DNA of 64,000 bases from Opeltia flavorubescens (GCA_000442125.1 KE546982.1:643889-707888), one strand, 5' to 3'. Positions 34,860 through 46,549 are shown, numbered from the stretch's first letter. Notes: a model not told the origin generated them from the sequence alone. Numbers and translations: made by a program.

Positions 34860-35715
34860 CTTGGAGCCTAGCCATCTTGAAGCAACTCTGTTAGTCCTTA
34901 GGAGAAGTTGGATGAGTTCAGAGTATCTGGGGAACGATCTGACTTGAGTCAAAAATATGAACTACCTGCAGAGGACATGTGTATCAGCAAGAGCACCAAG
35001 TACTAGATTGAAGTCATGGCGGAATAACGTTCGTCCGGCAGATTTGGTTCGTGATGTTTGTTGCAAAAGAAAGGTTTGCTAACTGCTTTGTCGCTTTGAG
35101 CCTACGCAATGAGCTTAGTCAGTGCCCCTCACATTCTTCCTTGTTTTCTATGTTCTAGTCAAGTGTTTGTCTCTGCAGCTGTAGCATTGGCGGAAATTTC
35201 ATGAAGAGATCCGGATCACTTGGAACCCTTCCCTCTGGGAAAGATTTCACTCTACCAAAAAAAATCCTACAACTCGCTGGTCACAGGATCAGGTTTTCAG
35301 GGCCACATCTATCATGCACGGGGAAGGCAGTGGCAAGACTCAAGAGGAGATGAATGCTGGTCTATCTGAAGCTATCGGTGAAGGAAAGGTCTTTGAAATA
35401 ATTAAAACCCCTAGTTTGGTCGTCCACTCCAAATTGGCCGTCGTTTCGCTCCTGTGACGCCGGTCTCTAACAATTCGAACCGGCCGTGTTTCGCGTACAG
35501 GAATACAAGAACTATCAAATCTCTGGCACGAAAATTGAACGAAAGTGAAGTCTTAAGCATCATTGTAGGCCTTGCCGCTCAACTGCCCGCGGCGCCAAAT
35601 CTCCCGACGATGAATTGAGGTTTCGGGAGATCAACCATCGCAAGTAACTCCTTGTTAGAAAACACAGCCAAACCCTGTCCGAACCGGGCGGTGCATGGAG
35701 GGTAGCAGCCATGAC
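34860..35715. other. intergenic, nothing recognised
   Basis: About 860 bases without a frame or repeat that I can support. Confidence 0.4.
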
Positions 35716-36523
35716 CTAGGATTCACGACGTGACTTTTCGACAAGTTGGCCGTCAAGTGTAGTCCCATTTCTCTGTCGTTGAAGCTTAATAACGCGCCAT
35801 ATGTTCTCGAAGACGTTCCAGGACTGTATGTAGCGCATCAATTTGTCGTCAAACGTAGAATAGTTGCAGTGCTCCTCGTTGGACAACTCTAGGCTCCCGC
35901 ACAAGAGTCTTTTTTGAAGAAAATGGTCCAGGTCGGCCCAACTCTTAAGACGTTCTTGGTATTTCTGAAGCAACAATTTGGTTTTATGAATCATCTGAAG
36001 CTTTTCTCGGTGAACTTCGATGGACTGGCATCCCCCAAGATCTTGGAGAGACTTGGATTGGCGCGGGCCCATAGATGGTTGGCGAAGCAATAACAATCCA
36101 CGAACAGGGAGTGCATAGGCCCACACCGAGGTTTGGGGCCAACAAAGTGTCGTCAACGTTCTCAAATCGCCGGCAGCGATAGTTTCCTCGACCTCTAGGT
36201 CGTGCGTGAGACTCATAAGCACCGATGTCAGGTCCTGGCCTGTGAGAAGAAATCACAACGATCAGTCATGGACTCTTTCCGGTATCCGGGTCATGCTCAC
36301 CAAGGTTACGATGCACGTCATCTGTGACATTTGACAGAAGCGTGTGGTCCACGTCGGAGATGGTAGCAAGGGATCGGGTAGTGGAACCGACGGAGCTTGA
36401 GTCTTGATATGTCGCTTCGTCAAACAGGAAGGTACCCAGCAGGATTGAAAGAGGCATGAAGATCAAGGCGAGCATGTGGGGGGCGAGGATAACCAATATT
36501 AAAAAACACATTTGTCGAAGCAT
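35716..36523 (-). CDS. membrane-anchored helical protein, unknown
   Basis: Two exons, 36523-36301 and 36239-35716, with a 61-nt GTGAGC...CACAG intron, give 248 aa. Residues 1-34 are almost wholly hydrophobic (M-L-R-Q-M-C-F-L-I-L-V-I-L-A-P-H-M-L-A-L-I-F-M), one or two membrane helices or a signal-anchor. The rest is polar and largely helical: S-N-V-T-D-D-V-H-R-N-L-G-Q-D-L-T-S-V-L-M, then K-L-Q-M-I-H-K-T-K-L-L-L-Q-K-Y-Q-E-R-L, ending E-K-S-R-R-E-S. ATG 36523 is the first in frame. The N-x-T site at about 65 suggests the tail may face the lumen or outside. Not recognised; same general plan as the 41.7-kb protein. Confidence 0.68.
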
Positions 36524-37603
36524 TGTGGATAGAGGAGTCTGGAAATGATATCTCAACTTGTGTTGGTACGCTTTTGCTTGTGTCCCTTTGATTGTAGGAT
36601 CTGGGTTGTGGGTTTTTGATTGTGGATTTTTGGATGTGGGTCATTTGACGACCCCTCGCAAGAAATAACGATTATTCTTTTTTTTAGTTCCTTGGCACCG
36701 AGGCTTGGCACCGAGGTGCCAGATTTGCCGCAACTGAGGCGTTCTCCTACAACTCTGACATGGATTTCATCTCATTAGCTCTGTCGGCCACAAGTCCCAA
36801 TTCAGCCAGCTGAAGCTCGAAAGCGCCAATTCACTCTTGTCAGTGTTCGCGAATTGGACCGATCTACACTAATCTCCCTTTCTCTTTTCTGCATCTACAA
36901 ATCTCTCCTGAAATCCATCTGCGAGGTGGTGGCAGCTCTTAGGGTGGCAGCTGAGAGTGAGACTTCGCGAGGACAACGCAAGCTCTAATAGCAGTGGTTT
37001 AGTCCTGGGTGGGATATCCGACGCACGACTTTTTCGAGGCATTCAGAATGTTCAACTTGGTATGCCAGCGCGTTCAGCAATCACGGAGTACAACCCGTCT
37101 CCTGTCCTCGGCATACACCATCGGGCCAGACATCTCCCTAAAAGTACCATATTTCTACAATGCCTGCCGCCAAAATTTCCCCTGCCAAGGGCGCCGTTCC
37201 TCATGCTGAAATCGCTTGGCTTGATTGCGTTCACTTCCTCCTTAGTTTACCAACGTCGGACACTCTTCTAGTCCATGCAGCGTCACTGTACCACTGCGTC
37301 CATGATACCAAGGTGTCCTGCTGACACTTCTGCTTCTATCAGGCTACCAGGCTTGACAATTGGCTCAATAAAAACCCCGTTGCGATGACGTACAATCGAT
37401 ACCTATTCTCGGAGAGCTTGATGCAGCGGGAATAACAAGGCCATTCTTGCTGCTGGCCGTAAAGGGATATACCTGCGGCCCGACATAAGATGCCCAGTCG
37501 CCGACCGACTGACGTTCTTTCCCATCAGCACCGTCTATAAGTCCGCTTCCAGTCTCGCCACTCATCCAGCTGCGTAAAGTTTATTGATGGCGTGCGAAGA
37601 TCA
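36524..37603. other. spacer with weak open frames
   Basis: Open frames of 60-104 codons overlap on both strands (36957-37271, 37365-37565). None has a recognisable feature or good splice context. Upstream of the 36.5-kb start lie short repeats of 'ggatttttgg'-like sequence. Confidence 0.3.
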
Positions 37604-38436
37604 TCAATATTGAGATGGGGGATTTGCACCGCCAGCTCGGATATCCATCTTTTTTCTGATCAGACACTGTATCTGGCGGGATGTTGCGAGGAGAATTTGC
37701 GGATGGTCATGAGATGCTAGAACTCTCACGAAGACAACTCTTCGTTGACGGTTAGCTCTGATGAAAACCGTCGAGGTGGTCAAGGCAGTGTCCGAGCCAG
37801 GACAGAGGGGACTCCGTACATTGAGGATAGTTTTTGAGACTCGGAAAGCATCCAGGTCCAGTGGAGCCCGAGGTTTGATACATCGCCTTTCGATAGGAGC
37901 TACATTGCGCCCAAATTGCGAGACTGCGGATACGCGGTGGCTAGAAGTACGGTAGTTGTAATTCCTTGCGGAGACATCAGAGGGTTCATTCCGCTCTCGC
38001 CGGTAAGTGCGCGTTCTGGTTTCCGACCTCTCACGTATAGCACAGATGTGAAGTACCATTTCCATATCTTCATGCTTGCAGCGTAGCTCATCTTTCTGCT
38101 GGACGATACGCATTTGGATGAAGATGAAAGCGGATAGCGTAGTCCATTGATGCAAATGCCGTCATCGAGCGCGTTCTGATATCGTTTGTCCGCGATCATG
38201 TACGTCCAGGTAGGAAGAGAATCAACATAGATCCAGGACCCATGTTGTGGGGCGAAGTATAAGTATTGCGTCACTGTAACACCTCCCGTACATGATGAAT
38301 CATATCTGAGGGCAGAGAAACTCGGATTCGTAGGGTCGGACCAAGTGATATGCTTGTGAACGGGCATGTATCTGGACCTTGGGCTGCTAACGTGGACCGC
38401 CGGTTTATGAGATCTGAATGGTATCGACGTCACCAT
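37604..38436 (-). pseudogene. frameshifted unknown gene overlapping the AT-hook gene stop
   Basis: An open frame begins with an ATG sharing one base with the AT-hook gene stop (TAATG at 38438-38434): M-V-T-S-I-P-F-R-S-H-K-P-A-V. It is protein-like through Y-L-Y-F-A-P-Q-H-G-S-W-I-Y-V-D and I-C-I-N-G-L-R-Y-P-L-S (about 38130). The coding character then moves to another frame (F-I-F-I-Q-M-R-I-V-Q-Q-K-D-E-L-R) that stays open to 37604. I interpret one frameshift in a formerly 270-280-codon gene. An alternative is a 165-aa protein in the first frame. Not recognised. Confidence 0.4.
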
Positions 38437-39607
38437 TACAAATCCTCCGCGTCGGACGAAGAGTCCAGTTTCACTTCCTCTTCGTCCTCCTGAACACCCC
38501 AAACATCTCGAAGCATATGTCGGCGGACGCCCTTGGCCAGGCTCCTGACTCCGCTCGCCACTGCCTTCTCCTTAAGCTTGAGATTTTGTAATTCGGTTTT
38601 TGCCCGTTTGAAATCTTTTCCTTGCGTGGTCACGGTCTCGAGACTAGGGGTAACGCTGCGTTAGTGGCGAATCAAATGCGTTGATAAAATCAAATATCTT
38701 GATTCTTTATTCGGGGCCACTTACAACGCAATGGTAAGATGCTCCTGCAGAATGGGGATACAAGAGGTCCCATGCTCCCGGCAAAAGCTCTTCAATTTGA
38801 ACGCCACCCCTAATTGATGCTCAAATCCGTCGTGGGTGCCTTGGATGGCATCATGAACCTCTGTGCCCAGCGTTGCTTTCCGGTCGGAGGGAAGTCCTTG
38901 AAGCATGTTCCCCATCGTGTCCTGTAGCTCTCTCGACCATTTTGACTCATCGCCCGCCCCACGAGCTGCTGCAAGGTCTGCTGTTGAAAGCAAACTGAAC
39001 AGGTTCCGGACTGCATAGTGTTAGCCTTGGCATTCCGTGTTCAAGCAGGAAAGAATAATCTTGGTGATGACATACTGTGTTGAAGAGCCGCTGGTAGATC
39101 TCTAGCTCTTAAGAAGCTCAACAATTTTTCATGCTGGTCCGTAGCGCTGATGAAACCGCGTAGCTCTTCGGGCAGTTCGACATTCTCAGCTTGATTGAGG
39201 CGATCCACCCAAGACAGCTTGTGGGTGCTGCTGTTCGTATTTTCACCGGAGATACGATGCTTACGTGGCCGACCTTGGACACCGCTTCCTGTGCTTAATC
39301 GATGCTTGCGAGGCCGCCCGCGAGAGCGCGATCTTTTCTGCTGTGGAGTCTCGGCTTCATCCTCCAAATCGGTTGGGACCAAATGACGATGAACCTCGTC
39401 GAAATTGTGTTTCTCGCCCGCGTTAAGAAGATTCCTTGGTAGTTTCGACCAGTACTCACGAAACTAGTGCAGTCAGCTTTTACACTACCAGTACCGGATA
39501 AGTTGACCTACCTCATCAGAACTCATTATTTTTATCATTTCGATAGCCACGTCTACAGGCTGTTTCACTGGGGCATCTTCGTGGCTAGCGACCTGATCCT
39601 GTTCCAT
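38436..39607 (-). CDS. AT-hook protein, intact four-exon gene
   Basis: Exons 39607-39512, 39463-39076, 39010-38725 and 38655-38436 join without frame breaks to 329 aa; introns are 48-69 nt with standard ends. The N-terminus is acidic (M-E-Q-D-Q-V-A-S-H-E-D). Two AT-hooks follow at about residues 75-100: S-R-G-R-P-R-K-H-R and V-Q-G-R-P-R-K-H-R, the G-R-P core that binds the minor groove of AT-rich DNA. The middle (about 130-260) is helical, and the C-terminus has a basic helix (K-R-A-K-T-E-L-Q-N-L-K-L-K-E-K) and an acidic tail (E-D-E-E-E-V-K-L-D-S-S-S-D-A-E-D-L). A nuclear, DNA- or chromatin-binding role follows from the AT-hooks; the rest of the protein is not recognised. No other gene here has a predicted DNA-binding motif. 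Confidence 0.78.
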
Positions 39608-40708
39608 GATGGATTGGCGAATACTTGAATATTGGTAACGGCTAGCAATGTGGTGATCAACGACTGCTAAGAATAATGTATTGCGAGTAAACTTTATGGT
39701 CTATTCGTGTGCCGAGGTCTTCTTCACCTGGAACATGCTTGGCTTGCGTCATTTTCAATTGAGACTCCACTCAATCTTTCACGAATATCGCTACTTCGCA
39801 CCCAGTTGAATACCTGCTTAAGCTCAAAGCGATATGCTGCTCAACATATCATAACCTGTAAGAATAGCTAGTATTGCCGTGGTATTCAGTCGGACTTCCC
39901 AGGTTGTAACTGTATTTACCTTGCGATGCCTTCGACGACTGGACTGGACGTGGGCGTGGAGAGAGAAATCGCCTGCAAAGAAGTGATGCAACTATCTACA
40001 ACTATCTACAAACTGCTTTCGAAACCACACTCCCGTTTTCCATGCATCATGTACTGTTATCTGACCGTTCACTTGAATTTCCCACCTCCCAATCTTGTCT
40101 ACCTTGCTTACTGTACCATGCTAGCGCGATCCCGCATGGGCAGCACACAGAGGAATAGCGTGGGCTGCGGCAATCAAACCCCTGTCGCGCGGCTGGCAGC
40201 GGAACTCGCGGTCCATAGCGTTCAACTCTATCCCAACCGGAGGGAAAGGAACTTCGAAGTCAATTATATGAGCGACAACATGGAAAGTCATGACATGAAC
40301 ATGCGCTGAAGGCTGTGTAGTTATCATGGGCTGCTCAGATCAAGCTCATGTGTCTTAACTTTAAAACGGTCACCTTGTCAAAACATTTCCGGACTGATAT
40401 AAATCCAGCCGACAGTACATAATTGTCTGCCTCTCTCTCGCTATGCAGCTGTTCGAGAAATGCAAGAGTCCCTAGGCAATTGTCTTAACAGACGGTGGAT
40501 GAATATGCAATGTTGCAAATCATGCGACATGTCTCTGGCAGCCTATCATACCCTAGCGTCGTCCATGCCGTGCCTGAACGGTGAGCCATGCCTAGAATTC
40601 TTACTATATTATCCTCTGATCTTCAAAGCCGACTCGTGGGAGCAGTATTTACCCATGGAGCGTAATCATTCCAATGCAGTTTCCGATATAGATGGTGCAT
40701 TCTGACTA
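39608..40708. other. spacer with one weak open frame
   Basis: A 127-codon frame (39926-40309, +) has no recognisable domain and no clear promoter. Otherwise nothing is seen. Confidence 0.3.
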
Positions 40709-41119
40709 TTAACCCGGATGCCGGCTCTGACTCTGCCTCTCTTCTATGACTGAATTAGACTGCATCTTGTTCAGTCGCCATTGATTGTTTCTCACACCAT
40801 CCAGACTTTTGAATTGTGTGAATGAGGTGGTCTTCATAAGATGGCAGACTGTCATCAGTTGCTTCTTCTCCCTTTCCACTATCGAGTGCTCGAGGACTGT
40901 AAGTCTTACCATTCCACGCGTTTTCGAGAAGCGGATCAAGAGCTTTTAAAGTAGAGCTCATCTTGCTCTCCGATGCTTGCATTTCTCTACGATGATCAGC
41001 CGCCTAGCTCGACCGTGTGAGGGAAGCAGCATCAGCAACAGGACCAGCACTACTTGTGACCAGGTCTCCTGCTTGATAATTCCTACCCGTTTCCCCAAGG
41101 AACAAAATAGACTCCGCAT
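40709..41119 (-). CDS. possible small secreted or signal-anchored protein
   Basis: A two-exon model (41119-40991, 40942-40709) gives 120 aa with N-terminus M-R-S-L-F-C-S-L-G-K-R-V and a hydrophobic stretch Q-V-V-L-V-L-L-L-M-L-L-P-S near residues 22-34, followed by Arg/Lys-rich sequence. The intron acceptor (AAAAG) is poor. An alternative 75-codon frame (40982-40755) in another phase is as protein-like (M-Q-A-S-E-S-K-M-S-S-T-L). I record the locus as a probable small gene with uncertain structure. Confidence 0.3.
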
Positions 41120-41748
41120 CTTACTGTTGCCACCTACAACTCATGAACGTCTCCTCTGTGGATTGGAGCCTGTTGAGGTAGATGCGGATTGCGGTATTAG
41201 AACACTCGCGTGTGCTGCCAGTATCCTTTAAATAGTGTTGGTCGCTCCGCTAAGTCCAAACCGGTCCACCCTAATTTGTCGGCCAGGTCTCTCACTGCTC
41301 CCTTGCTGTGTCTCATATCGATCGCTAGAATGCGGGTCCCAAATCCCACGTTTCCACGCGACGTGGATTATTGAACGTATTTAGGTCTGATACATGAAAG
41401 TACGAATGTATAATAGGCCTCTTCGTACGCCGGAATAAAGCCATTGAACCTTTGTCAATTTGATCCCCCAGTGGAATTCTAGCAACTCAGAAATCTTGAG
41501 TCTGGCATGGAGGACATATGTTCATAGGGTGTGGTGGCATAACATAGCGGTGACGTCACTGGGATAGCTGTTGAATCTTGGGCATATGCCTAGGAGAGTC
41601 AAATCTTGGCACGTTGAGGATCATTGGCTAACGGTCCCAACAACGTGGCCTCCAAAGAATTTTACGGTTTCCATCCACGAACTCCCTTGTATACACGCTC
41701 ATGATTTCCATCCTACTACGCCTGGTCAACTGAAATGGTTCTCTTACT

Positions 41749-43352
41749 ATGTCTGCTCAACTACACTCTAGCCCTCAAAGGCAGGATGATATGGCTCCTC
41801 GGAACCGCCAGGCTCCGATAGTCGAAGTAAGTCTGAGTCTTACTTTCGGTACGCACCAGGTTGACTGGCGAATTGGTAGAGAATGAGGGCTGTCGTTAGA
41901 GACTGGGATGCTTTTCCCAGGTCAAGTCGGCCACAACGCGACGAGGGGGACCAGGAGGTGGAGCAACAATTCTCCACCCCTAGATCGACACCGGCGCTAC
42001 TCATTGAGGACTCTTCAATTGGGACCGAGCCTCGAAGTCAGCTTTCCGGTCCTAGATTCACGGCCGGACCACCGAACGCAGACCAAGAAATGAGGAACGA
42101 GGATTATTCAGTCGAGTTACAAAATTCAGCCGGACCACCGAACGCTGACCAAGAAATGAGGAACGAGGAAGATCAAGTCGAGTTACGGAATTCAGCCGAG
42201 GAGGTTGAAACACGAGTGGAGATTTTCCAGCCGACGGAAATCTGGGAAGTGAGCTATCGGCTGATGGGAATCCTATTCCGAGAATTTCTTCGGCGCCTGT
42301 ATATCATGACCCGGGTCAAGGTTGCCTCGCTGTTTACTGCGCTCTTAGCAGACTATAGGAGTAAGTCCATCGAGTTTGGCTATACGTCATCGTCCACTTT
42401 TCACATCCGGTTCATTCGGAATTTTATCAGCTGCTCCTAACCTCGGTGACTTTTAGATCGAGTCTCTCGCCGGCATTGGCTGGTTGCAATTGGGTTTGGA
42501 TTATTCGCTGTACTTGGATTTTATCTAAAGCCCTCTGCGAGTAAAGCTCCATCATTTACTCCGGATGAGGCTTTCCAAGTACCGAATCTTATCAGACTGC
42601 CATCGACGGATAGTTCTCCGGTAGTCACCATAACCAGCGGATGCTCGTATGCTCGTTCTTTGACGCTTTTGGCATCGGACCCGCCTCACTACATACTCAC
42701 GGAGCTTGAACGGCAAATGTCGAACATCACTTCGTGGATAGGCGACGTCAATCACAGCCTTGCCCAGGATCTTCCTTGCGCGATGAAACGGCATCGGCAT
42801 TCCGGCCGTAACCTTGGATCCAGCAGAGGCATCTTGGCTGCTGAAACAAAAGCCATCAGTGGGGAAACACTTTCGGTTGGTCGCCAGATTGATTCAGTCA
42901 AAGGTTTTTATGGCGTCGCTACAGATGAATTTCGGAAGCGCAAACTGAAACTTACGGAGTCATTGGATGTACAGTTCGAACGTACCTTGATGCGGTTTCT
43001 AAGTCGCCAAATACTTCTAACGCCAGTGTTGAAGCACATGTTCATCGGACCGTTCAACCGGAGACTAGCGAAAGTCCATCAGGCGATCCCAGAAGTCCAG
43101 TCGGGGATAGCATGCTTGGAGAAGATCTCAGAAGATCAAACGGCACTTTCGGCCGCAGCCATCGAGATTAGCCGCAAGGTTCATCTCTTGGCTATCTTGC
43201 TCGAGACATCAGACCCGACCACGATTCCCGAATTCGCCTCACCTCATACGTTCGATACATGGTTAGGAGATTGGTTTTGGGGGCTCATTCAAGATGAAAG
43301 CAGCCTTACGCGAGATTATTTCAACATATGGTGGGCTCGTCTGGAATGCTAG
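41749..43352 (+). CDS. 484-aa single-pass membrane protein with helical tail, unknown
   Basis: Three exons, 41749-41826, 41880-42360 and 42457-43352, joined by canonical introns (53 and 96 nt), give the longest uninterrupted protein of the accessory region. Residues 1-150 are polar and disordered, and include a tandem duplication of 22 residues (A-G-P-P-N-A-D-Q-E-M-R-N-E; see 42063-42194). A membrane helix lies at about 194-211 (W-L-V-A-I-G-F-G-L-F-A-V-L-G-F-Y-L). The tail of about 270 residues is mostly helical, with I-L-T-E-L-E-R-Q-M-S-N-I-T-S-W-I-G-D-V after the membrane and H-L-L-A-I-L-L-E-T near the end. The C-terminus is rich in Trp (T-W-L-G-D-W-F-W-G-L-I-Q). Not recognised. The decayed genes at 22.5 and 30.3 kb share this plan, so it is probably the living member of a small family. 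Confidence 0.75.
42063..42194 (+). repeat. 66-bp tandem duplication inside the coding sequence
   Basis: Units 42063-42128 and 42129-42194 both start 'gccggaccaccgaacgc' and differ at only a few positions. The period keeps the reading frame and duplicates 22 residues in the disordered N-terminal part. Confidence 0.85.
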
Positions 43353-44117
43353 CGTAAGCTAGGCGAAGGGAGAAGTAGGATGACACAGTCTGGGAGCCCG
43401 ACAGGTCTGACATGATTCACGATAGGGTGATGTTTTTACCTCTTGATTCCATGTATTACAGCGGACGCCCTTGCAGCAGAGAGCAAATCTGTGATTGGTA
43501 AATACAGTATACAAAGTCGGAGCGGTAATGTTTCAACTGCAAATCATTGCAAGCGGCGGCTTTTTCCCCACTCGTCAATGACGCTTCCTGGACCATCACC
43601 ACGAATGCTCAGATGTTGCGACCGGTTTACACTCACCGGCCAACAAGGTTCTCTGACTGGCAAAGCTAACGGATGTCAGCAATTCACTGCAGGATCTCGG
43701 CAAATATCGACTAGCAGATACTTTGACAATAGCTCCGCTAGATGATTCTCTACAATATTAATACTGAACATGGGGTTCGGTGCCCTGAACGATGTTGCTT
43801 ATCGGCTTAAAATTATGGACGAGGCATGAATATCGAATATGGTTCCGAGGTCTTTATTCTGTGAAACGTTGGAAATCCTTTGAAGGAAAAGGTTACAAAA
43901 ACTTCAGTGGTTTCAGTCCCAAGGGGTTTCCATTGGTTGGCGGTGACAGAGCAAGTCATTCAACGTATTCTGCTTTTCAAGTCATGTCATGTCTTATTAG
44001 ATACTGTACTCATGTCATGGCCGTTACGGTTCGCCGTTTGTATCTCAGCCTGGACATCCATTAAAGAAAGCTTGAAGTTTAATACCTGCAAGCTCAAATC
44101 CTCTGAAGAAATAAGAC
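43353..44117. other. spacer with weak open frames
   Basis: Open frames of 90-147 codons (43443-43745, 43880-44320) overlap the promoter of the next gene and lack support. A former gene cannot be excluded. Confidence 0.3.
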
Positions 44118-44124
44118 TATATAA
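44118..44124 (+). promoter_or_regulatory. TATA box of the 44.3-kb gene
   Basis: 'tatataa' in 'gactatataagcgcc', 181 bases before ATG 44299 and 223 before the alternative ATG 44341. Confidence 0.45.
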
Positions 44125-44298
44125 GCGCCTTCAAAGATCATACAATTGTTATAGAGCGCTTCGAAGCTTCATTGTAACCTGGGACTTTTCTTATAGGGTT
44201 GACGGAACGACCCCTCTCGCCAAGCCCCGTACCGTTGCTAGCCAGGGCGGAAACCCGCTTGACGCCCGCAGCACAATAATCCATCCGGTTGAAGATAA

Positions 44299-46170
44299 AT
44301 GGTTGGTTCCACTCTTTTGATCTTCAATACTGATTACGCTATGGCGTTACTCTCATCTATGAGCTGCTACTTTATCTTGGCAATACGAGCGCTTGTTACC
44401 TTGATCGTTCTGAATTTTGCTTCTAGGGCAGTGATATTTCTCCTTGAAACATACCAGCTCGTACATGTATCATATTCAACGGGAGGGTTTATCAACCCAA
44501 TCGAGTTTGGAAAAATCGATATGGTCGTCCTTTCAGGACTGACCATACCCTTGCTCCTGCGCCACTGGTACTATTGGAAAAAAAATCGGTATTCACTATC
44601 CTTCCGCATTGATAAAACTGCGATTACAAGACGAGCGGGTTAACGATAATAGTACACCAAATACTCCAGCCAAAACAGATGAGAACACGGAAAGCTCACT
44701 CCCGAACACGGAAAGCCCACTCCCGAACACGGAAAGCTTACTCCCGAGCACGGAAAGCTCACTCCCGAACACGGAAGTCGAGTCGACGGTACTAGATCAA
44801 GAGGCGGACTCACCTGTCGAGCAAAGCAGTATTCACACTGGAGATATCATCTTTCAACCACTGCCCGAAATTGATCGAATAGGCGATATAACTATAGACG
44901 TGGATGTACATTTTCCGCGAATATCGACTCTCGAGGCTGCCGACGTCAGTAACCTAGCAATTACGTTAGATACAAACTAATATATTCTAGGACCATCTGC
45001 TTAAAAGCTCGGGTGAAACATTCCTACTCTCGACAAATAATCAATGCAGACCCACGCCGATCAAGTCGAAGACTTTGCATCCGGCTGACGATATTCCGAG
45101 CGACAACAATATAGAAGAGCCAGTCCCGAACACGAACGAAGTATGTAAAAGTAATAGTATCTGAGTTTTTTCGAAGGGCTGAATTTGTTTAGATTGAAGA
45201 AGAGGAATTCCTTAGGAATAGGCTTGATATTAGATCCAAATCCACCGATTCTTCGCCTAGCATCTTCGGTACTACACCCGGGCCGGAAGGACTTATCAAA
45301 AACCAACAGCTGCTCACAAATGATCTCTCTGATGAGCATGATTCGCCCTTAGCTGATACAGACGAACATTTCACTGCACGGTTCGAAACCGACCTAGATC
45401 GAATGGATAGTTCTACTTCATCCATCCTGGGTCCATCCGATTCCTTATTTAGCATTGACCGATCGCAGAGCGTAAGGGAAGATACTCTTTCTACATCACA
45501 CAAGCTTTTAGCGGACCCAGGCGATATCCGGGCTACAATTACCCGGTGGCAAAATCATGGCCTTCGCTTAGCAGAGAGACGGAGTTTGCATTCTTATATC
45601 AGGTACCAGGTTGACTATTACCGCTCCAAAGAACTCATTAGGAGAATGATACAGGGCTGTGAGCATCGATGCCGTACTAGAGAGGCGCTAGTAGACGAGT
45701 TCCTCACGCTTTATGGTTCTCGAGAGATGTACTATTTTGATCTCATCAAGTCCTGGAACTATTTCCAAGGATGGCGAATGTACGGTGAACCATTCCCTCC
45801 GGGATATACTCCTCGAACATTTCCCGAAGCGAAATCTAAGAATTTAGATGAATACTCGACCGGAATGATGGGGCTGGAAAGCAGCTCGACTAGGATATAC
45901 CCCATCGCTGAACAGTCGAATTACCGTGATTGGTCGTCTGGGGTCAAGCATGGGCGCGACAATTCTTCGGCTTTACCCCCATTGGGACGGGACATGGATG
46001 GACGACAAAAGGCATCCCCGTCAAGGACGGACAGGATAGAGCCCGTGATAGATGGACGGGCGGAACCGTTCGATCTGGGACCAGAGCATAATAAGGGGAA
46101 AGCAGCCTTGGCTGCCAAAACCGCGTGGCTCACTCCAAACGCTAACGGTAGGAGAAGCTCGATCCCTTAG
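44299..46170 (+). CDS. 590-aa membrane protein with coding minisatellite; one frame break at an A8 tract
   Basis: Exons 44299-44944, 44991-45140 and 45193-46170 (introns 46 and 52 nt, first with an 'aactaat' branch point). Hydrophobic segments lie at about residues 15-49 (L-A-I-R-A-L-V-T-L-I-V-L-N-F-A) and 75-93 (M-V-V-L-S-G-L-T-I-P-L-L-L). A repeat of N-T-E-S-S-L-P follows at 44683-44787, then a long acidic disordered part (D-S-S-T-S-S-I-L-G-P-S-D-S). A helical, aromatic domain comes next (I-T-R-W-Q-N-H-G-L-R-L-A-E-R-R-S-L-H-S-Y, and M-Y-Y-F-D-L-I-K-S-W-N-Y-F-Q-G-W), and the tail is disordered. The membrane part and the rest are in different frames; the change falls at eight adenines (44578-44585), so seven would restore it. 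This may be a sequencing error or a real recent mutation. Not recognised. Confidence 0.6.
44683..44787 (+). repeat. 21-bp coding minisatellite, five units
   Basis: Unit 'gaacacggaaagctcactcc' plus one base, repeated at 44683, 44704, 44725, 44746 and 44767 with single-base differences. It encodes heptads of the type N-T-E-S-S-L-P. Confidence 0.88.
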
Positions 46171-46549
46171 CCGAATAGTATCCTAACATACCGAGTCAAA
46201 GCGATGGCTAGGATGGGAAAATTTGTCAACATGGTAGAAGAGGAGGAGGAGCAGTAGGATGATCTTCTACCGGCCAGAAGAACGGTGCACAAACGCACGA
46301 ACAAACAATGAATCAAGGCTACTTGCATGCAGGGGGACAAGTTGGCTGTGGAGTTTGGAGAGGGGTGCTGCTGTCACTCCAGTCTCATTCATTCATTCAT
46401 TAACCACAAAGAGGGCCATGAATTTAAGCATTACTGAAAGCGCTGTTATTTCGAGAGCATGGAGGCTACAGCTCGAGATCATGTTCTTGTTCGAGTGGTT
46501 TGATTCCCGAGAAGTCTATCTCGACTTAGCTTGTATTCCGTTCTGCCTC
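46171..46549. other. spacer
   Basis: Contains a purine-rich run near 46230-46255 and part of an unsupported 138-codon frame (46259-46675, +). Confidence 0.3.
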
